DNA from: Euryodendron excelsum
Taxonomy: Eukaryota > Streptophyta > Magnoliopsida > Ericales > Pentaphylacaceae
Assembly (NCBI GenBank): GCA_033060915.1
Contig: CM065397.1
Span: forward strand, 19,786,001-19,850,000
Direction of reading: 5' to 3'
DNA: 64,000 nucleotides
Positions 10,865-22,042 of this stretch are shown here, piece after piece. How positions within the stretch are numbered: position 1 is the first letter of the stretch; each line of letters opens with the position of its first letter. Both the position numbers and the translations under genes were made by a program. Under the pieces are notes generated by a model, which saw only the letters and a list, made by a program, of their open reading frames with translations, searched no databases and was not told the DNA's origin.

Positions 10865-11599
10865 TTTTTCATTAATTATTAAAAACATGTTCTTAATGGA
10901 AATCATTGTTAAAATAATTAATGAATTCTTTCAATAATTTACGAATTGTTTAAATAATTGTTAAAATAATTTTATGTTAAATTCATAAAAAAATAGTAAA
11001 AATTAAAAATAGAAAATAATTTAAACAATGCGTAAAAAGTAGAAAATAATTTAAAATTAGTTTTGCATGTTTATAAACATATATATAAATTATGTTTAGT
11101 AATTTCGTTTTTAGAAATAAATAAGAACTAGATAAACAATTTTTTTATTAATAAATCAATTTGTAAAAGAAATTAAAAATTAGTATTTTCATAATTATTA
11201 ACAACATGTTCTTAATGGAAATAAATTTATGTTAAATTTGTAAAAATTAGTAAATAATTTATAATAAGTAAAATTTAAAAATATTTTAATTTAAATTAAT
11301 AAATTATCATCACGAATTTAACATAAATGGATGAGAAAAATTATTTAAACAATGATTTTAACAATTCGTAAAAAGTAGAAAATAATTTAAAATTAGTTTT
11401 GCAAGTTTATAAGCATATATATAAATTATATTTAGTAATTTTGCATTTAGAAATAAATAAGAATTAGATAAATTATTTATTTATTAAAAACGCAATTTGT
11501 AGAAACAAAATTAAAAATTTTTATTTTCATAATTATTAACAACATGTTCTTAATGGAAATAAAATTATGTTAAATTCATAAAAATTAGTAAATAATTTA
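10865..11599. repeat. AT-rich tandem array, ~320-340 bp units (left part)
   Basis: The phrase CATAATTATTAACAACATGT or a close variant begins at about 10870, 11190 and 11528, giving units of ~320 and 338 bp. Within the units, GTAGAAAATAATTTAAAATT and TTTATAAACATATATATAAA recur in order. The array stops abruptly at 11599 where the Tat-like element begins and resumes at 22643 in phase. Confidence 0.8.
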
Positions 11600-12088
11600 T
11601 GTAAGTGGGATTTCTGGGAAGGCTTGGCCGATCACTCGAGCCAATGTCAGTTAGTATCCAACCTATTGTAAAGAGACAACGGAGTTAAAATGGGTTGACC
11701 CTCTTTGGACTGATTACACTCCGACGGTCAAGTTAGCAATCTTCACCGAGAATGGAGTAAAATTCATAAGTGTATATGGCTTAGTTGGGTTGATCATACC
11801 TTACTTTCTTAAAGCTTTGGTATTTATAGTGCGGCACTCTCTGTTGAGCCTACTCTGTTAATCATGACTTACTGCACAGGTCTATGCCGGTTAAAGTTGG
11901 CTGATTGGACATAATTTCTCCTACATCGCCATGCTCGAGCTTGATTGACTAGACGTGAGCACTGTCATTTGTGTGCAGCGCCTCCTCCGTATTGAATGCA
12001 GGTCTGTTTTTTATTAAATGCTTTGACCATCCGCATGATTATATTCGTAAGTTGGGCAGAGAGGGCCTTAGCTCGTAAACTGGTTCAG
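11600..12088 (-). repeat. 3' LTR of the Tat-like element (incomplete)
   Basis: It begins TGTAAGTGGGATTTCTGG and aligns along its length with the right LTR at 22043-22642. Near 12070 it jumps from GGGCCTTAGCT to CGTAAACTGGTT, skipping about 95 bp present in the other LTR, and soon loses similarity. The outer U3 end is therefore truncated. The minus-strand TATA box is at about 11822-11831 (TATTTATAGTG on the plus strand). Confidence 0.75.
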
Positions 12089-12114
12089 TACCAGATTCTT
12101 GTGTTCCTTTGGCT

Positions 12115-12345
12115 GACCTGTCCTTCCTGGTATAGGACCAAGTTTTTAGATTTGATTTTAATGACCTTCATTTGCCGACTTGGTCATAAATGATCCAGGA
12201 CCAGATTTTTACATTTGGTTTTCTGTGACCTTCATTGGCCGACCTGATCATAAATGATCCAGGACCAGGTTTTTACACCTGATTTTTTGTGACCTTCATT
12301 GACCGACTTGGTTATAAATGATCCAGGACCACCTTTCACACCTAG
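12115..12345 (-). repeat. 64-bp tandem repeat, about 3.5 copies
   Basis: TGACCTTCATT...CATAAATGATCCAGGACCA recurs with starts at 12162, 12225 and 12290, and a partial copy lies upstream from about 12115. It lies just inside the truncated 3' LTR of the Tat-like element and is absent from the other LTR. Confidence 0.8.
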
Positions 12346-12974
12346 TTTTTTTTTGTCTTCCTTCAATACTTTCTCAAATTTTTTAACTAGCTTCTAATTT
12401 TCATTGATTTGTGCAAAGATTACATATTTGTTGAAGGATGTTGCATTCTTCTAGGGACAAACTACAAGCAGATACTTCCTTTAAAAATAAGAAGGGCCTA
12501 TTGGTAGAATTTCCTAATATTATTTGCATCCCAAGGTCGGGGTCGTTGTTGCGTTTCTTTGATAGTGTCCAATCGATATGCCCTCACGCTGACTTGGGAC
12601 GTAATTTAGTAGAAACCTTCCCAGTTGGGGCCTAATTTCCCGTCCGTTTGATGTTGCGTGTTGCATATTTTCCGGTGATCTGACTCACGACTGAGCTGGG
12701 AATTTGTCTGAGTATATCATGATTTCTAGTATTTTAGCAATAGCTTAGCACAACCCACTCTACACAGCAGCGAGCCCATCGTGTACGAGGAATACAGCAG
12801 AAGTTGAGTTCTGATCTTTGTTTTCGGGATTAAACTAGTAATCGACTGCTCTTCCTAATCACGTAGAGCAGCTCAATTCTAAGATCATGACATTACGTGT
12901 ATGGTGAATATTTATTATTGATGGAATAGCTTAGCACAACAGTTTTTTTTGGTAGTCAAACCCTGCCACTATAG
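12346..12974. other. Tat-like element interior without recognisable coding sequence
   Basis: On the minus strand this should carry the end of pol and the 3' untranslated region. I can read no integrase motif. The phrase AATAGCTTAGCACAAC occurs twice (about 12739 and 12923), suggesting a rearranged or duplicated segment. Confidence 0.4.
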
Positions 12975-13110
12975 CAGTAAGTAAGGGCCTTGTATTCTGG
13001 ATCTTTGTTTGAAGTAATGAACTCTAGCTTAATGACCTGCTCTAATGCCATACCGTCTAAGAATTATCCCTGAATTTGCCCCCTAATTATTGGATGCTTT
13101 ATCAGCGAAT
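12975..13110 (-). pseudogene. RNase H remnant of the Tat-like pol
   Basis: The minus strand reads DGMALEQVIKLEFITS then NKDPEYKAL. This resembles the stretch of gypsy RNase H in which DGA/DGM is followed by an LEQA-type strand and a SNNEAEYEAL helix. Stops lie on both sides. Its closeness to the protease (about 250 bp away) shows that the reverse transcriptase between them has been deleted. Confidence 0.5.
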
Positions 13111-13369
13111 GGCCTCCCATGATCACCTTTGTTCCAAAGGTGCAGGGAGAGGTCTTCATGTTGCGTATAAAAAATTGGGGTTGGATTGGTTTCCTGTGGA
13201 AGTTCAACAGAAAGTTCGGCAATAAAGTCAGTCAATACCTAGCCTTTTACTGCCGCTCGAGGATTGAAACTTGATGTCAAATTCTCCCAGCTAAACCACA
13301 TGCTCCAAAACTGCGAGGTAAAGGAAGAGCTCTTCATTCTTTTATCGCACATGTCGTAAGGAAGCATTG

Positions 13370-14204
13370 CTAGGCAGCAACTTGGTCCCCTCTTATCTCT
13401 TGCACCCCCTCTAGGGAGGGGAATCGAATCATTTGGTGGTAGGAGGATGGGATAGCTTTCATGAGGTGCAACCATGTTCGGCCCATGATTGCATTATATA
13501 GGGATGGCATGTTGACCCCCAGGAATTCTGTTTGTAGAGTAATCCCTCCTGTCGTGACAAGGATAGTTACCTTTCCAAGTGGCCGAACTAGATCAGAGCT
13601 AAACCCGATCAATGGATTGAGCGAAGGCTGGAGGTCAGCATCTTTCAGCTCTAGCTTCTTGAACATGTCATAGTACATTACTTCGGAGGAGCTCCCCTGG
13701 TCAACGAGCAGCCTTTTCACGTCACAACCTACCATGCGTAGGGTTACGACCATTGCATCATTATGGGGAGATTGAACTCCCATGAGATCTTCGTCAATAA
13801 AGGTTATAGCTGCAGTATCATCGCCGACCCTGACTTTTTTCGAAGGGGGGCCTATCTGCATCACCTCCCTCAGACGCACGGCCTTTTGAATATCAACCCA
13901 GTATTCGTGCAGCTTGATAGCTTCTAATTCCTCTAATCCATGCAGCACGTTGACCACCGGGATTGGTTTAGCTCGGTCTTCTTTCTGCGAGGGGGCCTCC
14001 AGCCTTGGCTGCTCGGCCTCCCGTTTCGTCTTTTCTCTATCAATATACTGGTCAAGATGCCCAGCCTTCACTAAATCTTCAAGGTGATTTTTTAAATGTC
14101 AGCAATTTGTCGTTTGATGCCCCCTCTCCTTGTTATAGGAGCAAAACTTCCCTTGGTCTTGGTCTGTAGGGTCTCCTCCCAACTTCGGAGGCCATTTGAA
14201 GAAT
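13370..14204 (-). pseudogene. Gag C-terminus and retropepsin-like protease of the Tat-like element
   Basis: Just inside the insertion junction, the minus strand from 14204 encodes a zinc-knuckle region (FCSYNKERGHQTTNC). After a stop, an open frame of 233 codons runs from 14071 to 13370. The protease occupies about residues 105-225. The catalytic loop is LLVDQGSSSE with Asp at residue 124, where LVDxGSS is usual for this clade. Later strands are PLGKVTILVTTGG and NAIMGRTWLHLMKAIPSSYH, typical of Tat/Ogre proteases, and the end EIRGDQVAA matches the usual boundary before reverse transcriptase. The upstream half of gag continues at 20608 beyond the nested LTR. The frame start at 14071 is arbitrary, because the gag-protease polyprotein was originally continuous. 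Confidence 0.8.
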
Positions 14205-15426
14205 GGCTTTGTCGCGCTCAGATTTTTCGCACTTGAGGATTATACACACAAGCGGGAAAAATATTGTACTCTCTCATTTGAACTCACCCTCCTAGAAGAA
14301 TGAGTGCGACTAGGTTTGAATTGAAAATTGATTTGAATAAAGGGCTGTTAAAAAACAATTTGGAGTCGCCGCCTAACTTAATTAAGGTAAGTTAGGTCAC
14401 CTAAAAACTAAGCACAATCCAAATATTACACTTAGGGTTTTTGAAAATGATTTTGAAAATACTTTCTCAAGAGAGGGTTTTTAAGAAAACAGGTTATTTA
14501 GCAATCTTTAGAAAATATTTAAGTCCTTTTTTTTAAAAAAAAATAACTCCATTTTGGTCTTTCAAAAATAGTGTTCTAAGTTCGGAGGTTGGTTACGTGT
14601 AGGGAAGACGCACTAAGCCATCACCCTACCCCGCCCTTGCGGTACCTACATGTTTATGTTGAGTCAATACCTTGATTTTGATGATAAAAAAACATGGTTA
14701 AATGATCTAATAATTCTACCTAGTGTGCAGATGAATTATTAATTAGATCTTGACTTGAAGCTTATCATAATAGAGGATTTATGATGAAAAGCATGATGAA
14801 GTGATGTATTCTACAAAGGTGATATTATAAGAAGAAAAAGAAATCTCAAGTTGATGAAAATCCTAGATTGAAGATTGATAAGCCTGAAAGAATAGCATAT
14901 TCAACAATGGTGATTTTATAAGGGAATGAAGATGATGGATATCATGAAGAAGAATGAAAATGATCAAAGTCTTGATTTAAAAGATTGAAGACTTTGAGTA
15001 CTTGAAAATATCTTACAAGAATGGAAAAAGGAGAGACCAACTCAAAAACATAAAAGCTTTCTTGATAGATGTAAAGATGTCTTGAAGACATGGAAGGAAT
15101 CACAAGATTTGGAAAGCTTTCTTGAGTTGTTGAAGTCCATGGAGAAGCCATGTTGATTGAAGAAATGAAGATTCTAAGTCATGGAAGCTCTCTTGAAGAT
15201 ATTGAAGAAGACTTGAATCAATGGATGAAGCTATGATAATGGAAGAGCTCTACAAGTGATGAAAATGAAGAAAACTCACCTTGAATGGATTGAAGATGTT
15301 CTTGGAGTCATCTAATCTTGAAGAAGTGTTTGCAAGCTTTAAAAAGCCTATTTAGATGATCCTTGAAGAGATTGGAAGCTTTGAAAAAGAATGAAGAAAA
15401 GTTGCAAAAATATGGGTTTTTGGAAA

Positions 15427-15672
15427 AAGGGTCGACCCCTCAAGCAAAAAGAGCCGACTCATTCGAACAGAGCCTTGGAATTCTGCTGGAAGCTTAAAAG
15501 AGTCGACTCCTGGCCAAAAAGAGTCGACTCATTGCAATAGAGAACAAACAATTCTGCAGACTGCTGAAAAGAGTCGACTCCTGGGACAAAAGAGTCGACT
15601 CATTTGGACAGAAACTTGAAAAATCTGCTGAAATGCAAAAAGAGTCGACTCATTGTGAAAAGAGTCGACCCC
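15427..15672 (+). repeat. Array of GAGTCGACTC palindromes in the family B LTR
   Basis: About ten copies of GAGTCGACTC, or one-base variants such as GGGTCGACCC and GAGCCGACTC, occur here. They are usually preceded by AAAA and spaced either ~15 bp or 35-50 bp apart. Each is its own reverse complement. The array ends about 95 bp before the TATA box, in the U3 promoter region. Confidence 0.9.
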
Positions 15673-15763
15673 TAGACCGTAACGGCTAGTTTTCTGACAG
15701 ACGGTATGGGCAAAAATGCAACCAAATCTTTTCCCATACTTCTCCAACGGCTAGAATCGATCC

Positions 15764-15778
15764 ATACCTATATATATG
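15764..15778 (+). promoter_or_regulatory. TATA box of the family B LTR
   Basis: CCTATATATATGAG lies downstream of the palindrome array and about 640 bp before the LTR 3' end, in the position expected for a U3 promoter. Confidence 0.55.
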
Positions 15779-18700
15779 AGATACATACAGCTTCAAAGAA
15801 GAAGAAGAGAGCAATCATACCATTCATATCAAGTGCTTGAAGCTGAAAATCACCTGTACCTCACTGCCATATATTTTTGCTGAGTGTTTAAAGTTATCCA
15901 TTGAGTTGTATTCATTTGTATTCTCACTAGGAGAGTCACTCTTTGTATAATCTTCATTCATTCTTAGTTGGGTGGGTTTGTAACCTTGTAAGTTTGAGTG
16001 TTCTTGGGAAAAACACTTGTAAGTTTAAGAGAAGCTTGGACAAAATCTCTTGGGTTTTGTAAGCTTGGGAAGAAGCTTTTGTAAGAGTGAGCTGGGCACT
16101 CGTGGCACAACCAGCGGCTGTGTAAGGAGTATTGCATAGTGGAATTCCTTCGAAAGGATCGAAGAAGAGAGGACGTAGGCAAGGTTGGCCGAACCTCTAT
16201 AAATCTGGTGCATATTTCTTCTGCCTCTGTTTTGCTTACTTGCTCATTATGCATGCTTGCAAATACTTGCTTTAATGTACACTTCATTTGCTTGATACAT
16301 ATACTTTGATTATTTGTTACTAAAATACATAAACGATTTTTTAGTTGAAACTCTTGTTAAAAATTCTATAAAACCCAATTCACCTCCCCTCTTGGGTTGC
16401 CTACTTGGGCCAACAGTTTATTCACCCTAGATTCACCTATTAATGTCTTCGATTAATATATGTCCAAAACTATCCACTTTAGAAAAGAACTTTAAAAGAT
16501 ATTTACATGATGCATTATATACAAGTGCAAGAAAAAGATTTGATTTAGAAATAGATTTGAAAAGACTTGATTTGAAATTGGATTTGGAAAGATGAGTTGA
16601 GTTTTGAAAGAAGAGTTTTAGAAATTGGAAATAGAGATTTGGAAATAGAAATTTAAAATAGATCATGGAAATGGAAGCTTGAAAATAATTATGGAAGTGG
16701 AGATTTGAAAAAAGTTATGACCGCACCCATGAGGGTTGCCTACGTATCTCTTTTGAGGAATTAGGTCAGTCGTAGTTCGGGCAAGAGTTCGATTAAAGAT
16801 AGAAGATTTTGATTGGAGAAAGAAATTGAATTGGAATTTGGATTGAAAAATTGAGAGATTAAATTTTGATTAGAAGATTTGAAAAAATTGGTTTTGGAAA
16901 GCTATGTTTTAAGAAACCTAGTCTTAGGAAAAGTGAAACTTAAGAAAGACTTGAGATTTAAGAAAGATTTGACTCGGCTTTGAAAGATTTTAGAAAAGAT
17001 TTGACTCGAATGTTGGACTTAGAAGATTAGGGAAAGATCGGATTTAGGAAAGATTCGAATTAGGAAAGTTCCGTTCTAAGAAAGTCTCATTTTAGGAAAG
17101 ATTTCAAATTAGGAAAGGTTCTTTTTAGGAAAGTTCGAGTTAAAAAGTTTCGTTTTAAGAAAGTTTTGAATTAGGAAAGTTTCAAATTATGAAAGAATTA
17201 AAATTGGAAAGTTTCAAAATTGGAAATTTTGAATTTAGAATGCTTTAACTTAAGAAAGTTTCGGATTTGGAAAGGTTTGAAATTTAGAAAGTTTAGAATT
17301 TTAGAAAGATTCGAAATTTGAGTTTTAAAAATTCTTGGAATTAGGAAAGGGTTGAGTTTAAGAAAGATTTGAAAATTTAGAATTTGAAAAGTTAAGATTT
17401 GGAAAAGTATGGAATTAGGAAGGGGTGAAATTAGGGAAAATTTAGATTAGGAAAGATTTAAAAGTTTAAGTTTTGAAAACTTAAGGTTTAGGAAAGTATG
17501 AGATTAGGAAGGATTGGATTAGGAAAGATTTGGATTTTGTTCCTAAGAAAAAGTATTTTGATTTTGTTTTGAAAAATGGAGGATTGGATCTAGTTTCCTA
17601 AATGGGAGATTGGATTTGGTGTCCTAAAGGAAAGATTAGATTTGACATGGATTTGGAAGGTGAAGCTTTTTAGAAATCTTAGATTTGGAAGGCTAAAGTT
17701 TGATATAGAAAATAGGTTTTGAAAATATATGATTTTGATGTAAAAAAGGAGATTTTGGAAACCTAAGTTTTGAAGCAAGATTGGAAATCATGTTTTAGGC
17801 AAGAAAATTAAGGTTTCCTAATCATTGGCTCTAGGATTAACTTGGGCTCCAAGGAAAGAGATTTTGGAAAGTCAGTTTTTGAAAGAGATCTTAGAAAGGA
17901 GTTTTTAGAAAGTGATTTTGAAAAGAGAGTTTAGGAAGTGTTTCTAGAAAGTGAATTTTAAAGAGAGCTTTTTTGGAAAGAAGTTTGAAAAGAAGTTTTG
18001 AAAAATAAATTTTTGAAGAGAGTTCTTAGAAAACAATTTTGGAAAGGAGATTGGAGAGAGTTTTTAGAAAGTATGTTCGAAAAGAGATTTTGAAGAAGAT
18101 TTTAAAAAGAAGAGATTTTTGGAGAGGGATTTAAAAAGAGGTTTTGGAAAGTCCATACAAATATTTCACTTTCCTAAAACGATTCTAACCACAAAAAGAT
18201 TAGAACCATTCTAGGATTGTGGTTTGAAAACAATAATGATTTGAAAATATGGACCATATTAGTCACTTTAAATGTAACACTGTCCTAAAATAACCCTAAC
18301 CATGGAAATACTAGAATCACCTTAGGATTGTGATTTTGAAAACAAGTTTTGAAGAAGAAAATTTTAATGTAAGTTTAAAAACAAGTTTGAAAACAAATTT
18401 TGGAGAGATGCAAGATCATGGTATGCACAATGCAAGTTTGGGTTGTGAACATACAAGGTTAAAGGTTTCACCACATACTCAAGGGGGCCGAACCCACATA
18501 GTTTCTGGTTAGACTAAGAGAAAGCCCCCGACATGGGGACCTTCAATAGCCTAATCCTACACATGGACTGGGAAGTCCCTTGTTTTAAGCATGCAAGAAG
18601 GGGGGGGGAAGAAAAGATGGAGGATTAAAATAGAAAAAAATCCAAGTGGGTTCGAAGAGAGAAGAGAGAGGGGGAAGATGCGTAAACTTAAATAGAGAGC

Positions 18701-19027
18701 CTACCTTGTGTCTTCTTTTATTTGCTCGGTTTTATTCACTTTGTTCTTCTTGCTTTGCTTTGGTCTTCGCCTTGATCTTCAACAGCTTGCTTGGATCTTC
18801 GGAAACTTTAGAGTTGCAGCACTTCAAGTCTTCATTGGAGGCTTTGGAGGCTAGTGTAGGAGTGTATAGGGGTGTATGTGAGTGTATGGGGGTTAGGGTT
18901 TGTGTATGGAGGCTAGGGTTTTGGAAAACCTAAAGAAGACTAGGGTTTAGGGAGACTACGAGCTCTGTATATCAAAGAGGAGAGTTTTTAGACTGAGTTT
19001 GTGGACCTTTTTCACGCTGAAGGAGGC

Positions 19028-19042
19028 TCTATATTTATAGAG
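19028..19042 (-). promoter_or_regulatory. TATA box of LTR copy A1
   Basis: CTCTATATTTATAGAG on the plus strand reads CTCTATAAATATAG on the minus strand, the same promoter phrase as in copy A3 at 37460. It lies just downstream, on the minus strand, of the GGCGCC-type inverted motifs. Confidence 0.65.
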
Positions 19043-20607
19043 AGAAGAATGACCAAGCGCCTGTTATAGTGGGGCTAGGCAAAAAATCCTTTTGGAGCCA
19101 CCCCCCAAGCCAAAATTTGGCTTAGCGCCACCAGCCACTTAGGAAAGTTTTAAAGTCGGCAAGCAAGGTATTTTCAGAAGATTTGGGCGCCTGTACTTGT
19201 GACTACCATGCAATTTTTAGCCTGACTTCACTAGAAGTGGCTCTAAAATGTCCGGGAATGATTTGAAAGTCTGAAAATGGCTCGAAAGGCCAGAAAGGGA
19301 CAAGAACCCTTAGAACAGCGTCTCGAGGGTAGTAGACTTGAAAAATGATGACAGGATTGTCAGAGGGGTTGACCGGGCCATTAGGGGCAAAACGGTCAAT
19401 CGGACTGGAAAGCTACCGGGATGGACTCGGAATGTCCCGGAAAAAGATTCGAGATTTAGAAATATTACTTAGAATGTCCCAGGAGGTTATCGGTTTGATA
19501 CCCAGAGCCGGTGTGGTTAGAAAAGGAAAACGGCCCACCATGGACAAAACGGTCATTTTGCACCAAGTTTGCCGGAACTGACTCGAAATAATCCAGAAAT
19601 GTATCATAAAGCTGGGGATACTATCAGAAATATCCCCGAGAGGTTACCAGTTTGATACCCAGAGCCAGTGTGGTTCTCGGGGCGCTCGGATGCCTAGGGG
19701 CAAAATAGTCATCTTGATCGAAAAGTCTCAGAATTGGCCCGAAACTGATTAGAAGGCACCTAATCATGCTAGACTGTCTTTAAGACAATCTTAGAAAGGT
19801 GGAATTACCGTTCTGAGGACTTAGTTACTTTCTCAAGAACGTGCCGGGAAATGGCCTTAAGGGCAGTTTAGTCATTTTTTACCAAAGTGGGCTAGCAGGC
19901 AGTGGTGTTGACTTGGGTTTTGAGTGTTTTCGTCACTCTAACGGCGATCCTGTGATATAGGGGTTTGTCGATAATTTCCTATATCGACCTATTTGCGAGT
20001 GTTTCTGCCACTCTAACGGTTGCAATGTTTACGAGATTTTCGTTACTCTAACGGGTCGTGATCATTCTATAGACTGTCTGTTATCGGGAAGCTGCTAGGT
20101 GGACTTAGCGCTTAAGAAATCAACTTTCTTGGAAGGCGGGCTAAAATAGACATTTCTTCATTGGCGGGTTAGCAGGCGCCAAAGGTGGACCGTTCTACCA
20201 TCTAAAGGACTTGGGGTCTCGTCCCAGTTGACGAGTTTGAAAGACTTACCGTTCCGAAGAGTTTCCTCGGAAACGTGCTGGACAATATGGACTTACCACC
20301 TCGAGGAATCAACTTTCTCAAAAGGTGTGCCGGATTTAATTGAAATTGAAATTAGACTGGAATTGGATTGGAAAAGGGGACTTACTGTCTTTGAGAAGAC
20401 GTGCCCACTGGAATTGGACCGGACAATGCCGCGAGGGCATTTTGGTTATTTTGCCTCTATTGGGCCCAATGGGCCTGCGAAGTAATTGATTGACAAGATT
20501 AGACTTGGAAAGCTAATTTGAATTGGAATATGTCCATATTGACTTGAACTCAAGTCTGGACAGACTGGAGACTGCCGAGTGGGCAAAAGTGGGGGGGTTG
20601 CAGGCTT

Positions 20608-22042
20608 GTCGTGGATCTAGGGCAAAATCTTATAAATGGGGTCCTTGAAGACAATGTAAACCCCACTGCTTGCCTTATTGCTCCAGCTGTTGTTGTCTTC
20701 CCGCTGAAACTTCTTGGCGTCCTGCCCATTTTTCTTTTCGACGATAATGCCGACCTTCTTGGGAGCGGGCTGCAGTACGTCGTCTTCTAACCTTACATAT
20801 CGCTCGATTCTCGACATTAATTCTTGCACCGTGAGGGCTGGCTTCTTCATTAAGGACTGTCGCAGCCGATGTTTTTTGAGCAAGCCGATTTTGAACTGAG
20901 TTACAGCTAGCTATTTGCTACACTCGTCAATCTCATTGTAAGCCGCCTAGTTGCGCTGCGCATACGTTCATAATTCTTCTCCATCATTCTTCCGTAAGGT
21001 GAGTAGGAAGTCTACTTCCATAGGCTGCTTGCTGTTGGCTATGAAACGAGCAGTGAACAGTTCAGCAAGTTGTCTCTAGTTTGATATTGATTTGGACAGT
21101 AACTTGTCAAACCAACGTAGGGCCACCTCTCCCAAACTGGATGGGAATACTCGATACATCAAGGATTGATCTCCACTGCAGAGTGCCATGATTTGCTTGT
21201 AATGGAGAACGTGACTGATTGGATCAGCCTTTCCATCATATGGTGCGAACTTTGGTGGGGCAAACTTTCTCGGAGGCTGGCAGTTTTCGATCTCCTCCGT
21301 GAAAGGTGTGGACGTTATCTAATCCAAGACTCTACTGATCATATCCTGAGTGGTACGTGCTTTGGAGAGTTGCTCTTTGCTATCAAATTTCTCATTTAGC
21401 CACCTCTCCCATTCCTTTTTGTTGCTGACCGGTTCTATGTTGATCCCCGTCCTGTGGTGTCCAGCTCCTCCTATGGTGCTGACCTTCTCATCTTTTACTA
21501 TTGCAGTCGGTGCTAGAGGCATGGCTCCTAACAATGTGCACAGGCGTTGAACTTTTGCTTCTGGGATCACGACTCCTTCTTTCGTTTCGATAGGCTGGTG
21601 ATCTTCTTACGGCTCGGTCATCCCTCTTGGATATTGCATCCCACATTGCTCTGAGCTGGGAAGTAAGCCTGGCAATTTGATCGCCATGTCGCCGAAGTTC
21701 CCTTTCAGTAGCATGAAGTGAATGGTCACTGGGCCCCCGTCCACTAGAAAGTGATGGGCCCAGGTTCCGATGATGATCCCTACGGAGATTTGGTCCCCTA
21801 ACGTAGTTCGGGTCCCTCCGTAACTCGTCTTGTGTTCCTCAGGGGCTTCCAATAGGAGACCGGGTCTTCGACCCCCTCGTCCGTCCCTTGTTGCTTCTTT
21901 TCAGGGTGGTTCGGTGGCCAGCCAAGTTAGTATTGTCATTGCTGGAGGGAGTTTCGTTCCCTCGTCCAGTGGCATGGACTCTTCTTCTCCCTAAGAAGCT
22001 GGCACTCATGTTTTCTTGGACCTTCCCATTGACGGTGCTAAT
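20608..22042 (-). pseudogene. Gag of the Tat-like retrotransposon (N-terminal and core part)
   Basis: Beginning next to the 5' LTR, the minus strand encodes a basic N-terminal region (about 22040-21850) and a proline- and glycine-rich linker. The gag core follows from about 21300 to 20640. Recognisable pieces are YRVFPSSLGEVALRWF, FTARFIANSKQP and the C-terminal helix region MSRIERYVRLEDD, all typical of the Tat/Ogre retrotransposon gag domain. The frame changes several times and contains stops, so it is not functional. The reading continues after the nested LTR at 14204 with KPFFKWPPKLGG and a zinc knuckle, showing that the insertion split a single gag gene. Confidence 0.85.
22021..22042 (-). 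other. Probable primer-binding site of the Tat-like element
   Basis: Read on the minus strand, the bases next to the 5' LTR are ATTAGCACCGTCAATGGGAA. This resembles the TGGCGCCGTCTGTGGGAA-type primer-binding sequence common in plant Tat retrotransposons, with several transitions. The match is from memory and by eye. Confidence 0.5.

Larger units (their letters stand above)
14657..16415 (+). mobile_element. Solo LTR, Ty1/copia (SIRE-like) type (family B)
   Basis: It starts TGTTGAGTCAATACC and ends GGGTTGCCTACTTGGGCCAACA-type sequence at 16415, flanked by a perfect GTTTA duplication (14652-14656 and 16416-16420). The surrounding family A sequence is continuous across the site (CTACATGTTTA then TTCACCCTAGATTC). 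The start and end phrases are those commonly seen in plant copia SIRE-type LTRs, which is the only basis for the family name. A TATA box lies near 15765-15776, downstream of an array of GAGTCGACTC palindromes. The 1759 bp contains no protein domain. Confidence 0.9.
14210..20602 (-). mobile_element. Family A solo LTR (copy A1), carrying a nested copia-like LTR
   Basis: On the plus strand it runs from TGTCGCGCTCAG to GGGGTTGCA, the reverse complement of the family A ends. It is flanked by a perfect GGCTT duplication (14205-14209 and 20603-20607). Without the nested 14657-16415 insertion and its duplication it is about 4.63 kb. It has the family A order, read on the minus strand: hairpin-bearing repeats (about 20.4-19.9 kb), inverted GGCGCC-type motifs (about 19.13-19.05 kb), a TATA box near 19030, a pyrimidine-rich leader, a long degenerate TTTCCTAAA-like tract (18.1-16.9 kb), the conserved island (16718-16789), and the GACTCCAAAT end region. 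No internal retrotransposon sequence is attached. Confidence 0.92.

Noticed and set aside
18646..18933. 95-codon plus-strand frame
   Set aside because: It lies antisense inside LTR copy A1, in the promoter and leader region; no domain and no conservation in the other copies.
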